Below the pieces are notes generated by a model. It was not told the origin of the DNA and searched no databases. It worked only from the letters and a program-made list of their open reading frames with translations. A stretch of 64,000 nucleotides of DNA from Hetaerina americana (taxonomy: Eukaryota > Arthropoda > Insecta > Odonata > Calopterygidae). The DNA lies in assembly GCA_022747635.1 (NCBI GenBank), contig JAKTNV010000001.1, forward strand, positions 26,552,490 through 26,616,489, written 5' to 3'. The position numbers and the translations under genes are program-made. This document shows, one piece after another, positions 1 through 15,200 of the stretch (position 1 is the stretch's first letter; each line of letters starts with the position of its first letter).

Positions 1-136
1 CAATCTGAATGAAAAGGCATTTAAGTCAAAATATTTCAATTAATGGAATAATTTGAGTTCTGTTTTACAATACAGTTATCTAATATTTGATAATGGTGTG
101 ATTTAAGTTTCAAATGATATCTTCTCACTCTTTCAG

Positions 137-292
137 TTGTAGAAGACATTCACAAGAAAAGGGAGCCCTTGCCAACAATGGAGGCTGTTTACCTTGTCAC
201 ACCATGTGAGAAATCAGTCCATTCCTTGATGAATGACTTCAACAGTCCAAATCGTACAATGTACAGAGGAGCTCATGTTTACTTCACTGAAG
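137..292 (+). CDS. Rop: Rop exon a (first in window)
   Basis: Acceptor TTTCAG precedes position 137 and donor GT is at 293. Encodes [20 protein letters not shown] and continues to AHVYFTE, the end of the syntaxin-binding domain 1 beta-strand region. Enters in phase 1 and leaves in phase 1. Confidence 0.93.
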
Positions 293-3200
293 GTATTGTA
301 TCCTAAATGAATTGGTTCAATTTGTTGTGAAAAGAGTCTAATCCATGGTTGGAACGAATATGAACTGCCCTTATCTTACATGAAATTTGCCAATTATGGA
401 TCCAATATTTTAGTCACATTTCAACTCCTTATTTTTTATTTACCTAATTAGCTATCATTGAATGCAAATGTAGTTTTGTATTTTACATACTATTGTGGCA
501 CCGTGATTAATGTTAAAGTTTACCTCAAACTCATAAAATATATTAGAAAATATGAATATGATTTATAGACATCTTTTTTATTTATTTATAAAAATGAATA
601 ATACAAAGTATATAAAATAAGTAAAGTGTAGCCATTGGGCATAATTTAGTCACCCCGACATGAGGTGCTTTGTCGTAGCTGTTGTGTCTGTTGTACCACA
701 CCCAAGGATTATGAATTATTATGTGTAACTACGTACGGAATTCCTCATTTTAATTAATAATATTGTACAGACTTTTTTAGTCTATTTGTTCTGGATGTCA
801 GGATATTTTGTATGTATTATATTCAATTGCAGTAATAATTACATTTGATTATATGTATAATTATAATCAATTATAATTTTTATACATTCTCAAGAATATA
901 TGCCTCTTCACTCATTTTCATTTTTGTTTGTCATGCTTGATGTACCTACTGCTACCTTCCAAGTATTACCATCTCAACCATGTGGTATATATGAAAGTAA
1001 ATACTCACAGAGATGTAATATAGATTTGTATTCATGTGTCACTCTGAATTCTATTTTCAGATCATACTTTTCTAGAACTGCATTTTCCATTCTGGCCATG
1101 TCAAATTGTCTGTTTTTAGCTTTTGGGCACATTTAAAGACAGAAATATTGAATAGGGAAATCCCTTCCTTTATCTGGAAAAATAACCCATAGATATTGAA
1201 TCAATGGAGTGAAGAGGATTCTTGTCAAGAATATAAATGGCCTTGCTTGGCTTCGCTTGACCAACTTATCCATACAGCTGTAACTGGATTTTATTTGTAT
1301 TATATGCCATTTTACGTGCATGGGCAGTTTCTTCTTCGTGGTGTCATTTGTAGGCACAGGTTTTTGCAAATTCTTTGCATAAATATGATTCGATTTTTTC
1401 AGGCATTTTGAACACTGAATTTAAAAAAATGAAGTGGTTTACTTTATAAGTAAATTCCAAAATAAATAAATCAAGACCATTGAATTTTGTAATAATAGTT
1501 CACTGAAAAAAATTATGTACTTTTAAAGTTAACTTTTGAAAAAATAATCTGAAACTATAAAATAGTGTAGCCGCTGTTTCCGTAAGTTATCCACATCAAA
1601 CCCAGCCTATAGAATGATGTATTGTTACCCTATTTATGCAAAGAAATGAGGAGCTTTTACTCCGTACCATTTTGGCATGATTTGTCCCCTTACAACCAGA
1701 CTAATCAATTTCCAGATTTTTAAATTAGTGAGATGAGCTGGCATGATGTGGTGACATTTCAATAAGCTAGGAGCCAATGTTATCTTTTCATGCTCTGGCT
1801 AATTTTTGCCAAAAAGTACAGTCACTTCTCATATAAGAAAGAAGTATGAAATTTATCACCACCAAATATTTTTATTCTCAGAAATCCTGTACATTCTTAG
1901 GGTTGCCCCTCAACCATTAGGCCATTGAAGATATGTGAATTTTGAAAACCATGAATTAATAAGCTTTGAGAGTTTTGGGTCCAAACTTGTAATTTTACCA
2001 TTCTAAGACCCCTTGATTGTTCTATTTTGAGATGACCCATGAATCAGTTTTATTTTTCCCAATGTTTTGGTTTTTTTCTAGTTTTCACCACATTTTGGTG
2101 AATCACATTCACCATTGTGATGCTAGATATCCACATTATGATAGAATTCTGGCATTCTTCTGCTTTAAATTTCTCTCAAATGGATTGTCATTGTAAAAAC
2201 ATTGGAATTGATAGGTAGTGGTGTTTGGGAAAGTGACCGACAGCTGAGGTTTTTTGCGCCATTAGGAATGGACGGGAAAGGATGAAGGGTAGAGGCAATC
2301 CTGGCGTGAGCATTAGCCTACTCTTAACGAAAGGTGCCAAGGAGTCTGCAGCTTACTGTCCTATCTGACAGATGGCGTACTCGCTCAAAAGTGCCCTCCA
2401 TAAAGCAACTCGGGTAGGGATCGGGATACCTCTGAAAATTATCTGCTGCCCCTGGGATTCGAACCTGGGCCCTCTGGGTGGGAAGCAAGTATGTTAGCTG
2501 CTACACTATCCCGATCCCCTTGGAATGTATTTTGGCCCATTGATGCTGGTATGTTGTTGATTTTTAAACAGTTGTGTTAAAAGGGACCTGTGAATGCTGC
2601 AGACTGAGAATTGAGGCTGACATTCAAGCAAGTGGGGGATGTATTGAATAAATTTGTTTTTTATGATCATCAATTATTTAATTTGTCTGTATTTATGCGC
2701 TGCTCCCTTTAGCATATCATATTCATTGGTAATCAATCAGTTGCTTATCCATGGGTAGCTGGTGGACACTACTATTTGTGACATATGTCAATTTTATAAT
2801 GTTAATATTTTGTTGTTGCCATTTTAGGTGTATTACTATAGATCAAATTGAAGTACATTGCCATGTACCAAATACAAGGTCTGTTCAAAAAGTATTGCAA
2901 CTTTTGTGGTTTTTAAAAAATTATATTTATTCATGAATATCTATTTTGTCCCCTGCAAAGGAATCCCAATTAGATTTTATACACTTGTGCCAACCTTTTT
3001 TCTAATCCTCGAAGCAATTAAAAAAATCATTTTTTGTGATCTTGTTCAGCTCATCCTTTGATGCAGTCTTTACCTCGTCAATCGTAGCGTCATCCTTTCA
3101 TGGGCCTCTTCAGTTTTGGGAGCAAGAAAAAGTCACTGAGGGCCAGATCTGGGGAATATAGTAGCTGCGGCATCATTAGTGTGTTGTTTTTGGCCAAAAA

Positions 3201-6200
3201 TTTGCTCACAAGTAACGATGTGTGAGCAGGGGCGTTGTCATGGTGCAAAAGCCAAATTTAGTTCTTCCACAAATCCGGGCGTTTGTGGTGGATTTCTTTG
3301 CGCAAATTGTGCATATCTTGCAGGTAATATTCCGTATTTACCATTCTACCCTGTGGAAAGAAATCATGATGCACCACGCCCCTGCAATCGAAGAAAACTA
3401 TAAGCAAAACTTTCACATTCACCTGAACTTGGGGCACTTTTTTCGGTCTTGGCTTGTGCTGCAGCTTCCATTGGGGTGATTGAGCTTTAGTTTCCATGTA
3501 ATAACCATAAACCTATGATTCGTGTTCCAGTTATGACCCTATTAGGGCAAATTTAGGTTGTCACGGACCGAGTCCAACACCTCATTAGCAATGTTAATGC
3601 GTTGCTGTTTTTGGTCGAAATTGAGCAATTTTGGTACAAATTTCGCAGCGACCCGTGTCATGCCTAAATCATTAGTAAAAATCAAATGGCACGAGTCAGT
3701 CGATCTGTTTAGGTCCTCAGGAACTTCTCTATTGGTGATTTGACGATTGGCCCATACAATTTTCTTCACTTCATCAATGCTTTCGTCTGTTGTTGATGTG
3801 CTCGGGCATTTGGCATGCTCTTCGTCATTCACTTCTTCTGGGCCCTCTGAGAACATTTTGTACCACCGATAAATGATGCTTCGGTCCAAGGTAGCTTCTC
3901 CATATGCCGCAGTCAACATTTGGAATGTGTCCGCGCACTTAATTTTGTTTTTCACAGAAAATTTGATACAGATTCTTTGATCCATTTTTTGGAACAGGCA
4001 AAAATCGAAGACAAGCCAAAGCATGTCCAAGCAAAGCAGTGGTCAACAATTAACTGAGCATTCAAAATGGCCGAACTTTTCGACATATGTGAGAGACTTA
4101 ACTACCAACATAACGCCCCAAAAAAATCAAAACTCAAATATACGTTACCCGTGAAAGTTCAAAATTTGCGTTACTCTTTGAACAGACCTCGTATGTAGTT
4201 TTATTCTTTACTCTTTCGTAAGTGGAAAAACAACACTCTTAATAACTTTATTCATCTGCAAAACCAACCTCTAAAACTTATTTTATCTTAATTTTACCAC
4301 TATCTTTTTCATAATTGCAGTATGCCCAGAGGAATTATTCAATGAACTCTGCAAGTCATGTGCAGCTAAAAAAATAAAAACACTGAAGGAGATAAATATT
4401 GCTTTCCTACCATATGAGGGTCAGGTAAGATTCTTTTTAATTTTTTTTTTAATTCCTTCGTTTGACTCCAATATTGCTTCAGAGTCAGCCATTGCAAGAT
4501 AATTCATGTTCAGTTTGCCTACATTGTGGTAACAAGCGACATTCCATATTACTTTCACCAATCAAATTATCAGCGAGGCTTATATAATGTTACTGAAGGC
4601 TTATGGATAGTCTTTTTTCTCGATAGAACAGCTAGAAGATGATATACATGTTTCAAGAGGGGAGGCAATCAATTTCAACGGAGGATCCACCTGAAGCTCC
4701 AGCCACTGCTCTTACAGAAATAAACATTAGCATTACTACAGCCATTGAGAGGGAAGATCATCAATAACATTAAGAACCGTATCGACATTATTGAAAATTT
4801 TGTTTGCCACCCACACATTGGGCACAAAAAAATGAATTGACTTGAGAAATATTTTTATATGCTGTGGTTTCTGTTAAACCCACCACAAAATCATGATTAT
4901 CATATTAAATTCTATGTGAGGTGTGCTCCTTATCCTCTTATAAGTCCAGAACTATCCCTGTTTGACTTTTTCTTGTTTCCTAATGTGAAGAAACTTTTAT
5001 TGTTAAGCGTTATTCTACCTCAGAAGAATGCATAGGCAAACTGAACATGGTTCAACCTGCTGATGTCATACCATAATCAAATCCATGTAACTTGTACCAC
5101 TTAAGCATTGCATATTAAGCTAACCCAGTAATGAAATTAAATTTTTGTGCAACTTTTGTGAATGAACATTTTATATACAGTCTTTGTTGAACAGTAAATA
5201 ATGAATCTAACTGAGCATAATACATAAATAGATCATGTATCAATAATTAAAGTAAAATCATAAAATTTTATCATTTATCCAAAACTGCATTTATGATGTC
5301 AATTGGAGAATGAAAAGTAATGTTGTCAAATTTGTTCGATTGAAACTGTTCACCTCCCATGATCTCGCATTTTAGAATAAGATGTTATACCAGTTGTGTT
5401 GGTTGGCTCAAACAATTCAGCCTGTTAAATCAAATGTAAAGCTTGAGCCCTCTGTGGAAAAATTTTTGACATCTTAAAGCATTAAATGTGTAAGGTATCT
5501 TTTCCTTCAGGGACAAGAGTAAATAGCAGAGTATAAATGTAATTTAAATCTTTACAGCTATGTTAGTACTTAATTTCTTAAGCCCATTGCTTAATCTGAT
5601 CTTAATGATTTTCTAATTTTAAGGTCTTCTCCCTGGACTCTCCTGAGACTTTCCAGTGTTTCTACAACCCTGCTTTTGCTAATACTCGAAATGCCAATTT
5701 GGAGAGGATTGCAGAGCAAATTGCCACTTTGTGTGCAACCCTTGGAGAATACCCATCTGTGAGATACAGATGGTATTTAAGTTTTATATTTATTCATTAA
5801 AGCATAACGTCTTTAAAATTGCTAGATAAGTGCTAATCGTCTTAATTCTATCTCTCTTCAAAAATAGACATTCAAGATATCAATTATTTTAAATGTGCAA
5901 GTTAAAAAGTAATTAAGACAATAACTCTGTCTCATAATTTCCTTTGAATTCTGCAGAGGTGAATGCGCAGTAAGATAATTTTTATTTTGGAAATTAATAT
6001 ATTTAACAGATTTTACCACTGAAATCAAGTTTTTAACAAGTTATGGTGTTCCGTGAGTTGATGATGTTTTTAGTATGAGTTACAATAGTCTTCATGGAGT
6101 CTGCCAAATTGGGATATTGAAAAAATCACTTCACTAATTGTCTTCAGTTTGGCTGGCATTATCTACTGATTAGGATTTTCAGATGGTCCCTAACTATTTT

Positions 6201-9200
6201 TATATATCTTAATAGATGTTTTGATGTTCATTTTTTTATGCATCTATTATGAATTGATAAAACTGTTGATTTTTTCTATTTACCTATTTTGTAACTGATA
6301 CGAGGGTAGGCTGAAAACTAATGCACACATGCTTGTAGACCACAAACAAAATTACCTTCAGAAGCACTCCTGGTGGCATGTGGAAGTAACATTATCCCTC
6401 AACACGCATGCGCAGGTTTGAGGTCGTTTCATTCTTCCATTGTATTTTGAGAAGCGGAAGTGTGGAGATGTGTTCTAGTGCTATGTCAATACGAGTTCAG
6501 CAGCATGCTGTTACCGAAGTTTTAAATTCTGAAAAAGTGTCTCCTACCGGGATCTATCTTTGTTTAAAAGCTGTTTATGGTGATGATGCTGTCGATAGGT
6601 CTACTGTTAAGTCAATGAGTGGTAAAATTTCATGGTTGTGAGCCTGGAAAAGCCATTATTGTTGATAAAACTTCTTTTGACTGTGTTTTTGGGATGCTTA
6701 CAGAGTTATTGTGACCAATTTTCTTGAACAAGGGGCAACAGTAAATTCTTCTCAGTATATACAAACTCTAATGCACCTCCGATGTTGAGTTTGTGGTGTT
6801 AAAGGTAGCCTGGAGCCAATAATCTTGCAACATCACAATGTTCATCCCAACACCTCACACGCAACTGGAGAGGCTCTGCAAAGCCTGAAATTTGAACTGA
6901 TTCCACTCCCTCCCTTCCTGATTCCATAATATTTTTCCTGAACTCCAGAATCACCTCAAGGGTAATCATTTGCACCTCATCGTCCGAGGACTGAATGTCC
7001 TCAAATGAAAAAACTTGTTACTCGGGAGAAATGTGTTAGCCTTAACAGTGATGGTGTTGAAAAATAAATGTTGGATTTTGAAACTTAAGAATTGTACTTC
7101 AATGTACTTTCTGCCCGATCTTGCTATTTGTTTTTGTTTGTGCTCTACAAACATGTGTGCAATACTTTTCAGCCTACCCTTGTATTATGCAGCACAGTCA
7201 ACGGTTATTTCTCACCATTCTTTTTACTCTTTTAATTTTTCTATAATTACTTTTGTTTTGTACATTTGTTTACCAAGTTTTTGCATTTGGATTCCATGGT
7301 AGACAGTAAGCCTTTTTTGTTCACTTTGAGCTGAATAAACCAATGTCACCTCATGGCGAATAGAAAATGATTTGTTTTCATTATGATCAAAATAATAAGA
7401 AAACCATGCAAAGGAAAGTCATAAGGTTATCATGGATTAAAATTGATCTATTGATTCTTAAGATACTGTGCAAGTACTCAATGTAAAGCCCTTTGATCAT
7501 ACCATCATTAAAAGTCAAGTAAACTGACCTGTTCTCATAGCTTTCCTTATAGTTTTACATAGTTGCTAAAAACTTTCATAATTTTTTTATTTCAAGCGAC
7601 TTTGAGAAGAATGTGGAATTGGCCCAGTTGGTGCAGCAGAAGTTGGACGCATATAAAGCTGATGAACCGACAATGGGTGAAGGGCCTGAGAAGGCTCGCT
7701 CACAACTTCTTATTCTGGACAGAGGATTTGACTGTGTATCTCCCCTTCTTCATGAGCTAACTCTTCAAGCCATGGCTTATGATCTTCTGCCAATAGAAAA
7801 TGATGTTTACAAGTGAGTATTTTATATAACCTGCCAATACCAAGTGCAAATTGAAAATCTGTAATTGTTTGTGAATTTTTTATCATTGGGACTTGTTGCT
7901 GTAATTAAGCAACAAAATTGGGTTGAATGGTTATAATTTGAAGGGAATGTTCAACTGCCGTTTTGGTCTATTCATTTTGGGTTATGTCACTCTTTTGGAA
8001 TAGTTGCATTTACAATAACCACTGTATTTCATGGCAAGTATTAATACATATGTCTTGCAAAGCACCACAAGCATCAAAGTGATATTTTTACGCTAATTTA
8101 ATTTTCAAAGTAATAAATTTCTATAATTTGACCAATCTCAATATTTATTCTCATTTGAACTTGAAGAAACCTCTTTTTTCACCTCACCAATTCCAGCTGA
8201 CAAAAAATTTTGGATAGGATAATATTAAATATTATCCTATCTTCTTCTATTATTCTATTATTATATTATTCTATTTATATTATATATTAAATATTTAATA
8301 TAAAAATATTTTACTATAATGTTAGCTGTGAGGGCTTTAATTCTTAACGTTTAACACTTCCTAGACAGAAGGAATTAAGTTAGTGTCAATGTAAGAGATG
8401 TGCCTAGCTTAGCTAGTTCTTATGGCTGAAATGCCTGCTAACTATTATTCCTGAAGAAATGGTGTCACAATTGCAAGTGTTGGATATTGCACTAATAAGT
8501 GTTTCATAGATATCATGAGATCGGATTATAATGAGAGGCTATTGGCGAGAAGCTATGACTGTATTGGGAAAAAGTAAAGAAACCATCGGTCACTGAAGTA
8601 CAGGAATGATCAGCCTGGGACAAAATCACCACTGAGCGTATTCGTTAGTCAATTTAAGAAATTGTATGAATGCAGTGAGGACTGTTCTGTGGGATGAAGA
8701 GAGTGACAGCGATGACTAAGACGCTGCTTCAACTTCAGGAGATTGAGAAGAAAATAGGAGAGTAAGGAGGATGTTCCGATAAAACGCTTTGTATAGCTTC
8801 GAATGTGTGGCATTTTATCTCGTTTAATTTTAGTTTCAGGCTCTTGAAAAAACTTGAAATTTTGGGGTTTGGAGTATTGATGAGTTTAAGAGAAAATCAT
8901 CATTCTATTTGAACTTAATATTAAAATTTCTCTTTCTAACAAGGTATGAAGCCACTGCTGGGGCACCAGAAAAAGAAGTTCTTCTTGATGAGAATGATGA
9001 ACTGTGGGTGGAACTTCGTCATCAGCATATTGCTGTTGTCTCACAGTAAGTATTAATTTTTTGAGCGGTATCATTTTTATTTTAAACCACCATAATTGAT
9101 TTAATTGTTTGTGTTGAAAGTAGGGAAAATTCAAGATTCAATTCACTAAAAGTGAATGATTTGATTTCAATTAAATCTTTAAAAATTTTAGCAACTGAAT

Positions 9201-12200
9201 TGGACCCGTATCCATTAGCAAATAGCATATTTACAATTTGCTTACATATACGTAAAAATTGGATGAAGTCCTCATGGGTTTTTGTCGGGGTGAGGGGCAA
9301 TATCAGGGTGCATGACTAATTCTGTTATCATCTCAGGGGATTATTTGAATGATTTATTCATTGCATAAATATTTAAGTAACAAGTGCTTATGTTTCATTA
9401 TTAATTGTGAAAATAAGGTAAGTGAATGTAAATTTTTTTCCTAAGGCCAATTAAAAAAAACTTTAATGCTCTTTCAAGTTCATGAAATTGCAGTTTGAAG
9501 TAATTGGTCACCATAATAATGATAGTTTTGATAAGTTCTCTTATCTCCCTCTTTTTCAAGCACATTCAAGGTCTGTCCCAAAGTAGTAGAACTGAGTCGA
9601 TTACAAAAAATGTATTGCCAGAATTGATACGCTCAATCAAACGTCTTCGAAGTAGCACCCAGTGTGCATCTACACACTGCTGTCAGCAGGTTTTCCATGC
9701 CTTGTACACCATCTGGAAGTCGGTGCCCAGAATGCTGCTAAGCTCTCTCGTGTGTGGCAGTTGTAATGCCTTCCTGATATATAGTGACATCCTTCAAGCA
9801 CGGGTTTGGGGTAGGGGAAGAGAAAGAAGTCTGGTGGCACTCCAAGTGCTCATTGGAGAGCACTTGGAGCACCAATTTCGCAAATACCTTTCTCATTCCC
9901 GCATTTTTGATCACAAGTTGATGCACATAACTTTTAGGGATGACAAGTTCTTCAGAAGCCATGCGAACATTAATCCTTGATCCCTGTCTAACAAAGCCTT
10001 CATTCTTGCCAGATTTTCAAAACTCTTCGCAGTCGAGGGGCATCCTAAACGTTCAAGTCTTCAGCATCTTCTCTACCCCCCAAAAGAACGTATGCTACTC
10101 AAGAACACCCGATCCATCCATGGCGTTTTCACCATAAGCTGCCTTGAGTATTTATAAGTCTCTCTCCTGGTTTTGCCCAGTTTCACGCAAAACTTGTGGC
10201 TTAGAGCTGTTCCAATAAATTGTTCATGACGTAGTGTAACAATGTTATATTATAGAGTTTTTGTAAATGAACGATTGGAACTGCAAAAAGGCTGAGAGCC
10301 AAATGCCATTGGTCTTCAGCCTTACCTGAAACTCCCCCCCACTTGAACCTATTCAGAGAAACTGCCTTGCGTCCATCCGTCTATCTGAGAAAAAATAAGT
10401 CCTAATACTTTTGGGACCAACCTTATATTTCACAAAATGATGAAACCAATAACAAGAACTTGTAAATAACATTTTTATGAAGGATCTCAGGTTTTCCCGG
10501 CGTATGGTATTCAAGAAGTTCTCTCGGGTTTCCCACCGGGTCAGGTTGCAGTACACCGACGTTTCGAAGGCTGATAGAGTCAGCCTTCGAAACGTCGGTG
10601 TACTGCAACCTGACCCGGTGGGAAACCCGAGAGAACTTCTTGAAAACATTTTTATGGCTTTCTCTGACATTTTTCCTATTTCACAACCTTGGTTGTATTT
10701 TCTAAATTATGGACAGATAATGACTCTGTTGCTAGCTCTGGGTCATCTGTACTTGTTAAATTTTAATTGTTGTTCAAGTGAAGACTAATTTCAAAAGAAA
10801 ATTTCAAAAAGGAAGTTAATAGCTGAGTATAGAAATCATTAATATGTGACTGTATTGCTTATGCGAATCAGCAGAGTTTAAATTAAACTTATCAGTGAGT
10901 ATAGGAACTCAAATAAACTATTTTTACTCCAATATTTCACCAAACCTTAATACTTTTCTGGTTTTTATTTGATAAATTATGGGGACCAGGGAAGACAGTA
11001 CAATAATGAATTGCCAGTATCAGTTGAGTGCTATCAGTTGTGGAAAAAATTCAAAATGAGGTCAATGAGTTTTTTAAATAGCCAACACTGGGTTGTGAAA
11101 CTTGTCCATTACATAACTGGGGGAAAAACAGCAAAATAATTTCACCCTTGGCAAAAGCAGCACTTCATTTACTTGCTATCAAAGCCAAAAATGTTTCAAC
11201 AGGGAGATTTTAACTTTGGGAAAATGCTGACTCCCACATGTTCTCCAGACAATGTGAAAACATCAATTTGGGCTCTAAGGAATAATTATTTATCATTATT
11301 ATGATCAATTATGTTTCATTATGTACTTGAGAAGGATAGGTAATGCCAAAACGAAGGTTTTCAACAGATATTGGAAATTTTTATGTTCCTAATGAACAAA
11401 TGAATACATTTATGATTTGCATTACTTAGCAACTTAATTTCTTAAAATTTTCTTCTCTGATTACATTTAATTTATGATATTATGTATTTTTATCCCTTAA
11501 CTTATGTGTTTCAAGTTGGAACCATATTTTTTAACTTTTCTGAGGGTGAATTGAGATAACTAAGGATGCCATTTAAATGGGTAAGAAAATGAGAGTTATG
11601 CTTTGAATGTTAAACCCTTGCAAATCTGGACCCGCTTAATTAGGACAGCCACATGAACCGGACTCTGTGAGACCATGTAGTGCTAGAGGTTTATTATGAG
11701 GTCACGAAATTCGAGAATCATGCCCGCTGAGTCTTAACAAGCATATCTATAGCTCCTGTTAAGTAGGTCAACTTCATTCATATATAGAATCCTTCTACCT
11801 CCAATAAAATTAAGTTTAATTCATTTACCATTGGCAATATAATATTAAACTGTTAGCACTGATATGCTTAAATACTTCTGGAAGAAGAGTAAGTTATACA
11901 TGAAAGCATGTCTCTTCTGCAGATAGTGTAATTTAAGCATGCCTGAGAACATGTGACCAAGTATTTTGTCAAAACTGCTAAAATTTACAAAAGGAAACTA
12001 GCACAGTTCATTGTTGTTCAGGGTTTTTAGATCAAATTAGCTATTGTTTTAAACATACCAGAAAAGCTCCTTAATTTTTTATTAATTAAGTTATTATGCC
12101 TGATGAATTGTAATTATATGGTGTGTCTGATAAACCATTTTAATCATGTACCATATACCATTCTAAAGTCTACCAATGAACTAGGTCCGCCAAAGTTCAG

Positions 12201-15200
12201 GTAGCAATTATAAAAAGTCGTTCCTACACGAGGGCTGAAGGCTTAAGTTTCGCAGAATGAGTTCCACAATGTAATGAACAACAGTTTGGGACCCTGAGAT
12301 TGTAAATTAAAGAATTCCTCCAGTAAAGAGAACTCACACGGAGCTGAAAAATTTTCATAGCCATGTTGTATGGTATGTCCCCTTGATTTTTGAAGATGCT
12401 CTTTGCACTGTGAGAAATATAGATAGGGTAGCATGAAGTCATGCTGAGCAGTTTCCAGTTGGTACTGTCTGGATTTGAGTAAGGGAATTTTTATTTATAT
12501 TATCAGGGTTCATCATGTCTCATTACAAAATTAATTGTTGAAAGATATTGCTTGATTTTCCATTTTTACAAGTCACTTTCAGTAATGAACAATCTTATTT
12601 GTTAATAAAATACAATTTTTTCAGTAATCTCCAATTGAAGTTAAAGTTTATCTTGACTAATGACTGAATTTAACGAGACAGTGTGAAAACAGATCTTGGG
12701 AAAAGTATTTTTTGTCATTTTATGGATTTTTATGTAAACCTTTTGTTAGTTATGATTCTTTCCAGTTATCCTAGAAATGTGTTTCTTTAATCATCTTATC
12801 TTAAGAATTTCTTTCTAGAAATGTCACCAAAAATCTGAAGAAATTTATTGACTCGAAGAGAATGCCTCAAGGTGACAAACAGTCAATGCGTGATTTGTCT
12901 CAAATGATCAAGAAAATGCCCCAATATCAAAAGGAACTAAGCAAGTACTCAACTCATCTCCATCTGGCAGAGGACTGCATGAAAGCATACCAAGGCTATG
13001 TTGACAAACTGTGTAAAGTTGAGCAGGTATGTGCAAATACCTTTTAACTGTTTTGCATTTTAAGGTGATTAGCAAATTTGGATTTTTTAATCATTGGAAA
13101 AGACTGGAATGGGATAATACTATACAAACCATTTTATTGGATAGAAAATTTTAGAATAGTACATGTTTTTTCTCCTGGGAGAGTGTAGCTGTGGTAGCAA
13201 GTACCAAGTACTTTCTTTGCCTTTTTAAACCTCATGGGACAGTGAAATGGTAAAATTATTTTTGCCAACCATGCTTATGTGATGTTCACTCTTAGTTCTG
13301 TTTTGAAGGATGTATGTTTGAGGGAATAATGGATGCAGTGTAGAAACAGAAAAATATTTTCTGAAACCTTTGATAAATGACTTTTAGTCCTTGAGAAATA
13401 AATTTCATCCTGGAAAAACAGGAAAATTCCTGGTGTGATGCATAAAATCATGGGTGTATTGTTTCTACTTTTTTGGCCACGTGTTTGGTTCTTAGTTTCA
13501 GTTCTCATTTATGGTTCTCAGTTCTGATAACTTCAACATTGGTGGTTAATTTAGTTAAAATAGCTAATTATCAAAAATTTGGTTCTACCTTGTACTTGCT
13601 GTTCACACCCTTCAATTGCATTTATTTACAGATAGATTATAGGTATTGGGGGGGGAGGGGTCCTTCGGCAAGTTTCTTGGGCACGCACGCCTGGTGGTCT
13701 ATTGGATCAACTTACATTGTTTTGCTTGCCTGTCACAATTAGAGGGAAAATGATCACCTAGGTAAAGGTATGAGCACCGCCCATTCCACCTTTGTCTGAC
13801 CCCAAAATTACTTAACTTCAGTGATCTGAAGAATAATAAGGGAGATGTTAAGAATCTTTAACCTTCAAGCGGTGCTTGTGTATACTATTTCTTTTATTAT
13901 AAGGGTATGTAGAAGTTTTGTGTGCCATATCACAACTGCAGTTAACTCTTGATTGTCCTTGGTTATGGATTCATGCTGAAGCGTGAATAATCAAAAAGCG
14001 CAGCATAACCGAAATATGCAGAAAATATGACCATGATATAATTGCATTTGATTCATATGAATCAAGGTTAAAAAAAAACTATTGACTGTTATTCAGAAAT
14101 TCTCACTTTTCCTTCCTTGTGATTAATTTGAGTTTTTTATCAATGGGAAGCAGTAAAGCAGATTCCGGAAGGTCCTCAAGGGTATGCATGCAAGCTTCTT
14201 CCACGTCGCTTAGGGTCCCATGTTGGTTTCCTTTGAGAGAGGATTTCAATTTTGGGAATAGAAATAGTTTGCTTGTGCAAAGTTGGGACTGTAAGGGGGT
14301 TGGGGAATCATCACATCCCATTGTGGAAGGTCTTTGCTAGCTGACACTCGACTCTACTTTTAGTCATCCATCAAGACCTTCAGAACGAGTTAAGCACAGA
14401 TCTTTCACATTGCCAAATTTACAGTGATAATGGTGTGTGCGTTCATCTTATCAATGCCAACATGATTTGCAATCATGCACAACCTTAACTGATGCTCTGA
14501 ATTGAGCACTTCACGTGCACGTTGTCGTCGGTGGCCATTCAGCATGTGGCTCATCCTCAGCACTCTCAACCAACCTTGAAGAGCTTGTGCCACTTGAAAA
14601 CTACAGTTTTTGACATGCTTTCATACTGAAACACTTGACGTATCAAGCCCAAAGTCTCTGTACCCCATTCCCCAGTCCAACACAAAATTTAATGCTGTGC
14701 CATTGTTCAATGGTTGCGGCATTTTTGCACCTACACTAAGTCACTTAACAGGGGTCCACAAAAACATGATCTAGCCTGAATGAATGTTTGCAGGTGATTG
14801 GCGCTTTGTGCATTTTGAAGGTGAGACCCCCCATCACCAGGCTTATGCGGTGTAAGTGTGCAGCAACGTGCAGTCACGTCAGGAAAAAATTTATCCCAAT
14901 ACTTTTTATCCATATTATGTATGTCAGGAAGGTGACCCTTGTCGTGTCTCCTAGTGATGATCTGCTAATTAGGTAGTCTTCTTTCAACTGAAACTTTTGA
15001 ATGAATTTTGATCTTCGTTCATTTCTGTGGTTGTCTAGGATCTTGCCATGGGAACTGATGCTGAAGGAGAGCGGATCAAGGACCACATGAGGAACATTGT
15101 TCCGGTGCTGTTAGATCAGACTGTATCCAATAACGATAAGATGCGTGTAGTGCTTCTGTACGTTCTTTCAAAGAATGGCATCCTGGAAGAGAATCTGGCA

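Noticed and set aside
2454..2519. Possible tRNA gene on the minus strand
   Set aside because: A and B boxes are present but the acceptor and anticodon stems do not form, and a SINE body is attached.
3179..3497. Several plus- and minus-strand open frames of 74-85 codons
   Set aside because: They lie inside the mariner at 2875-4191 and are non-coding frames or fragments of its transposase.
8420..8790. Intron segment with DSDD-like acidic and Ser-rich codons reminiscent of a transposase N-terminus
   Set aside because: No continuous frame or terminal repeats; similarity too vague to report.
10353..10788. Opposite-strand open frames with a shared peptide
   Set aside because: Explained by the 65-bp-arm hairpin; no independent coding evidence.
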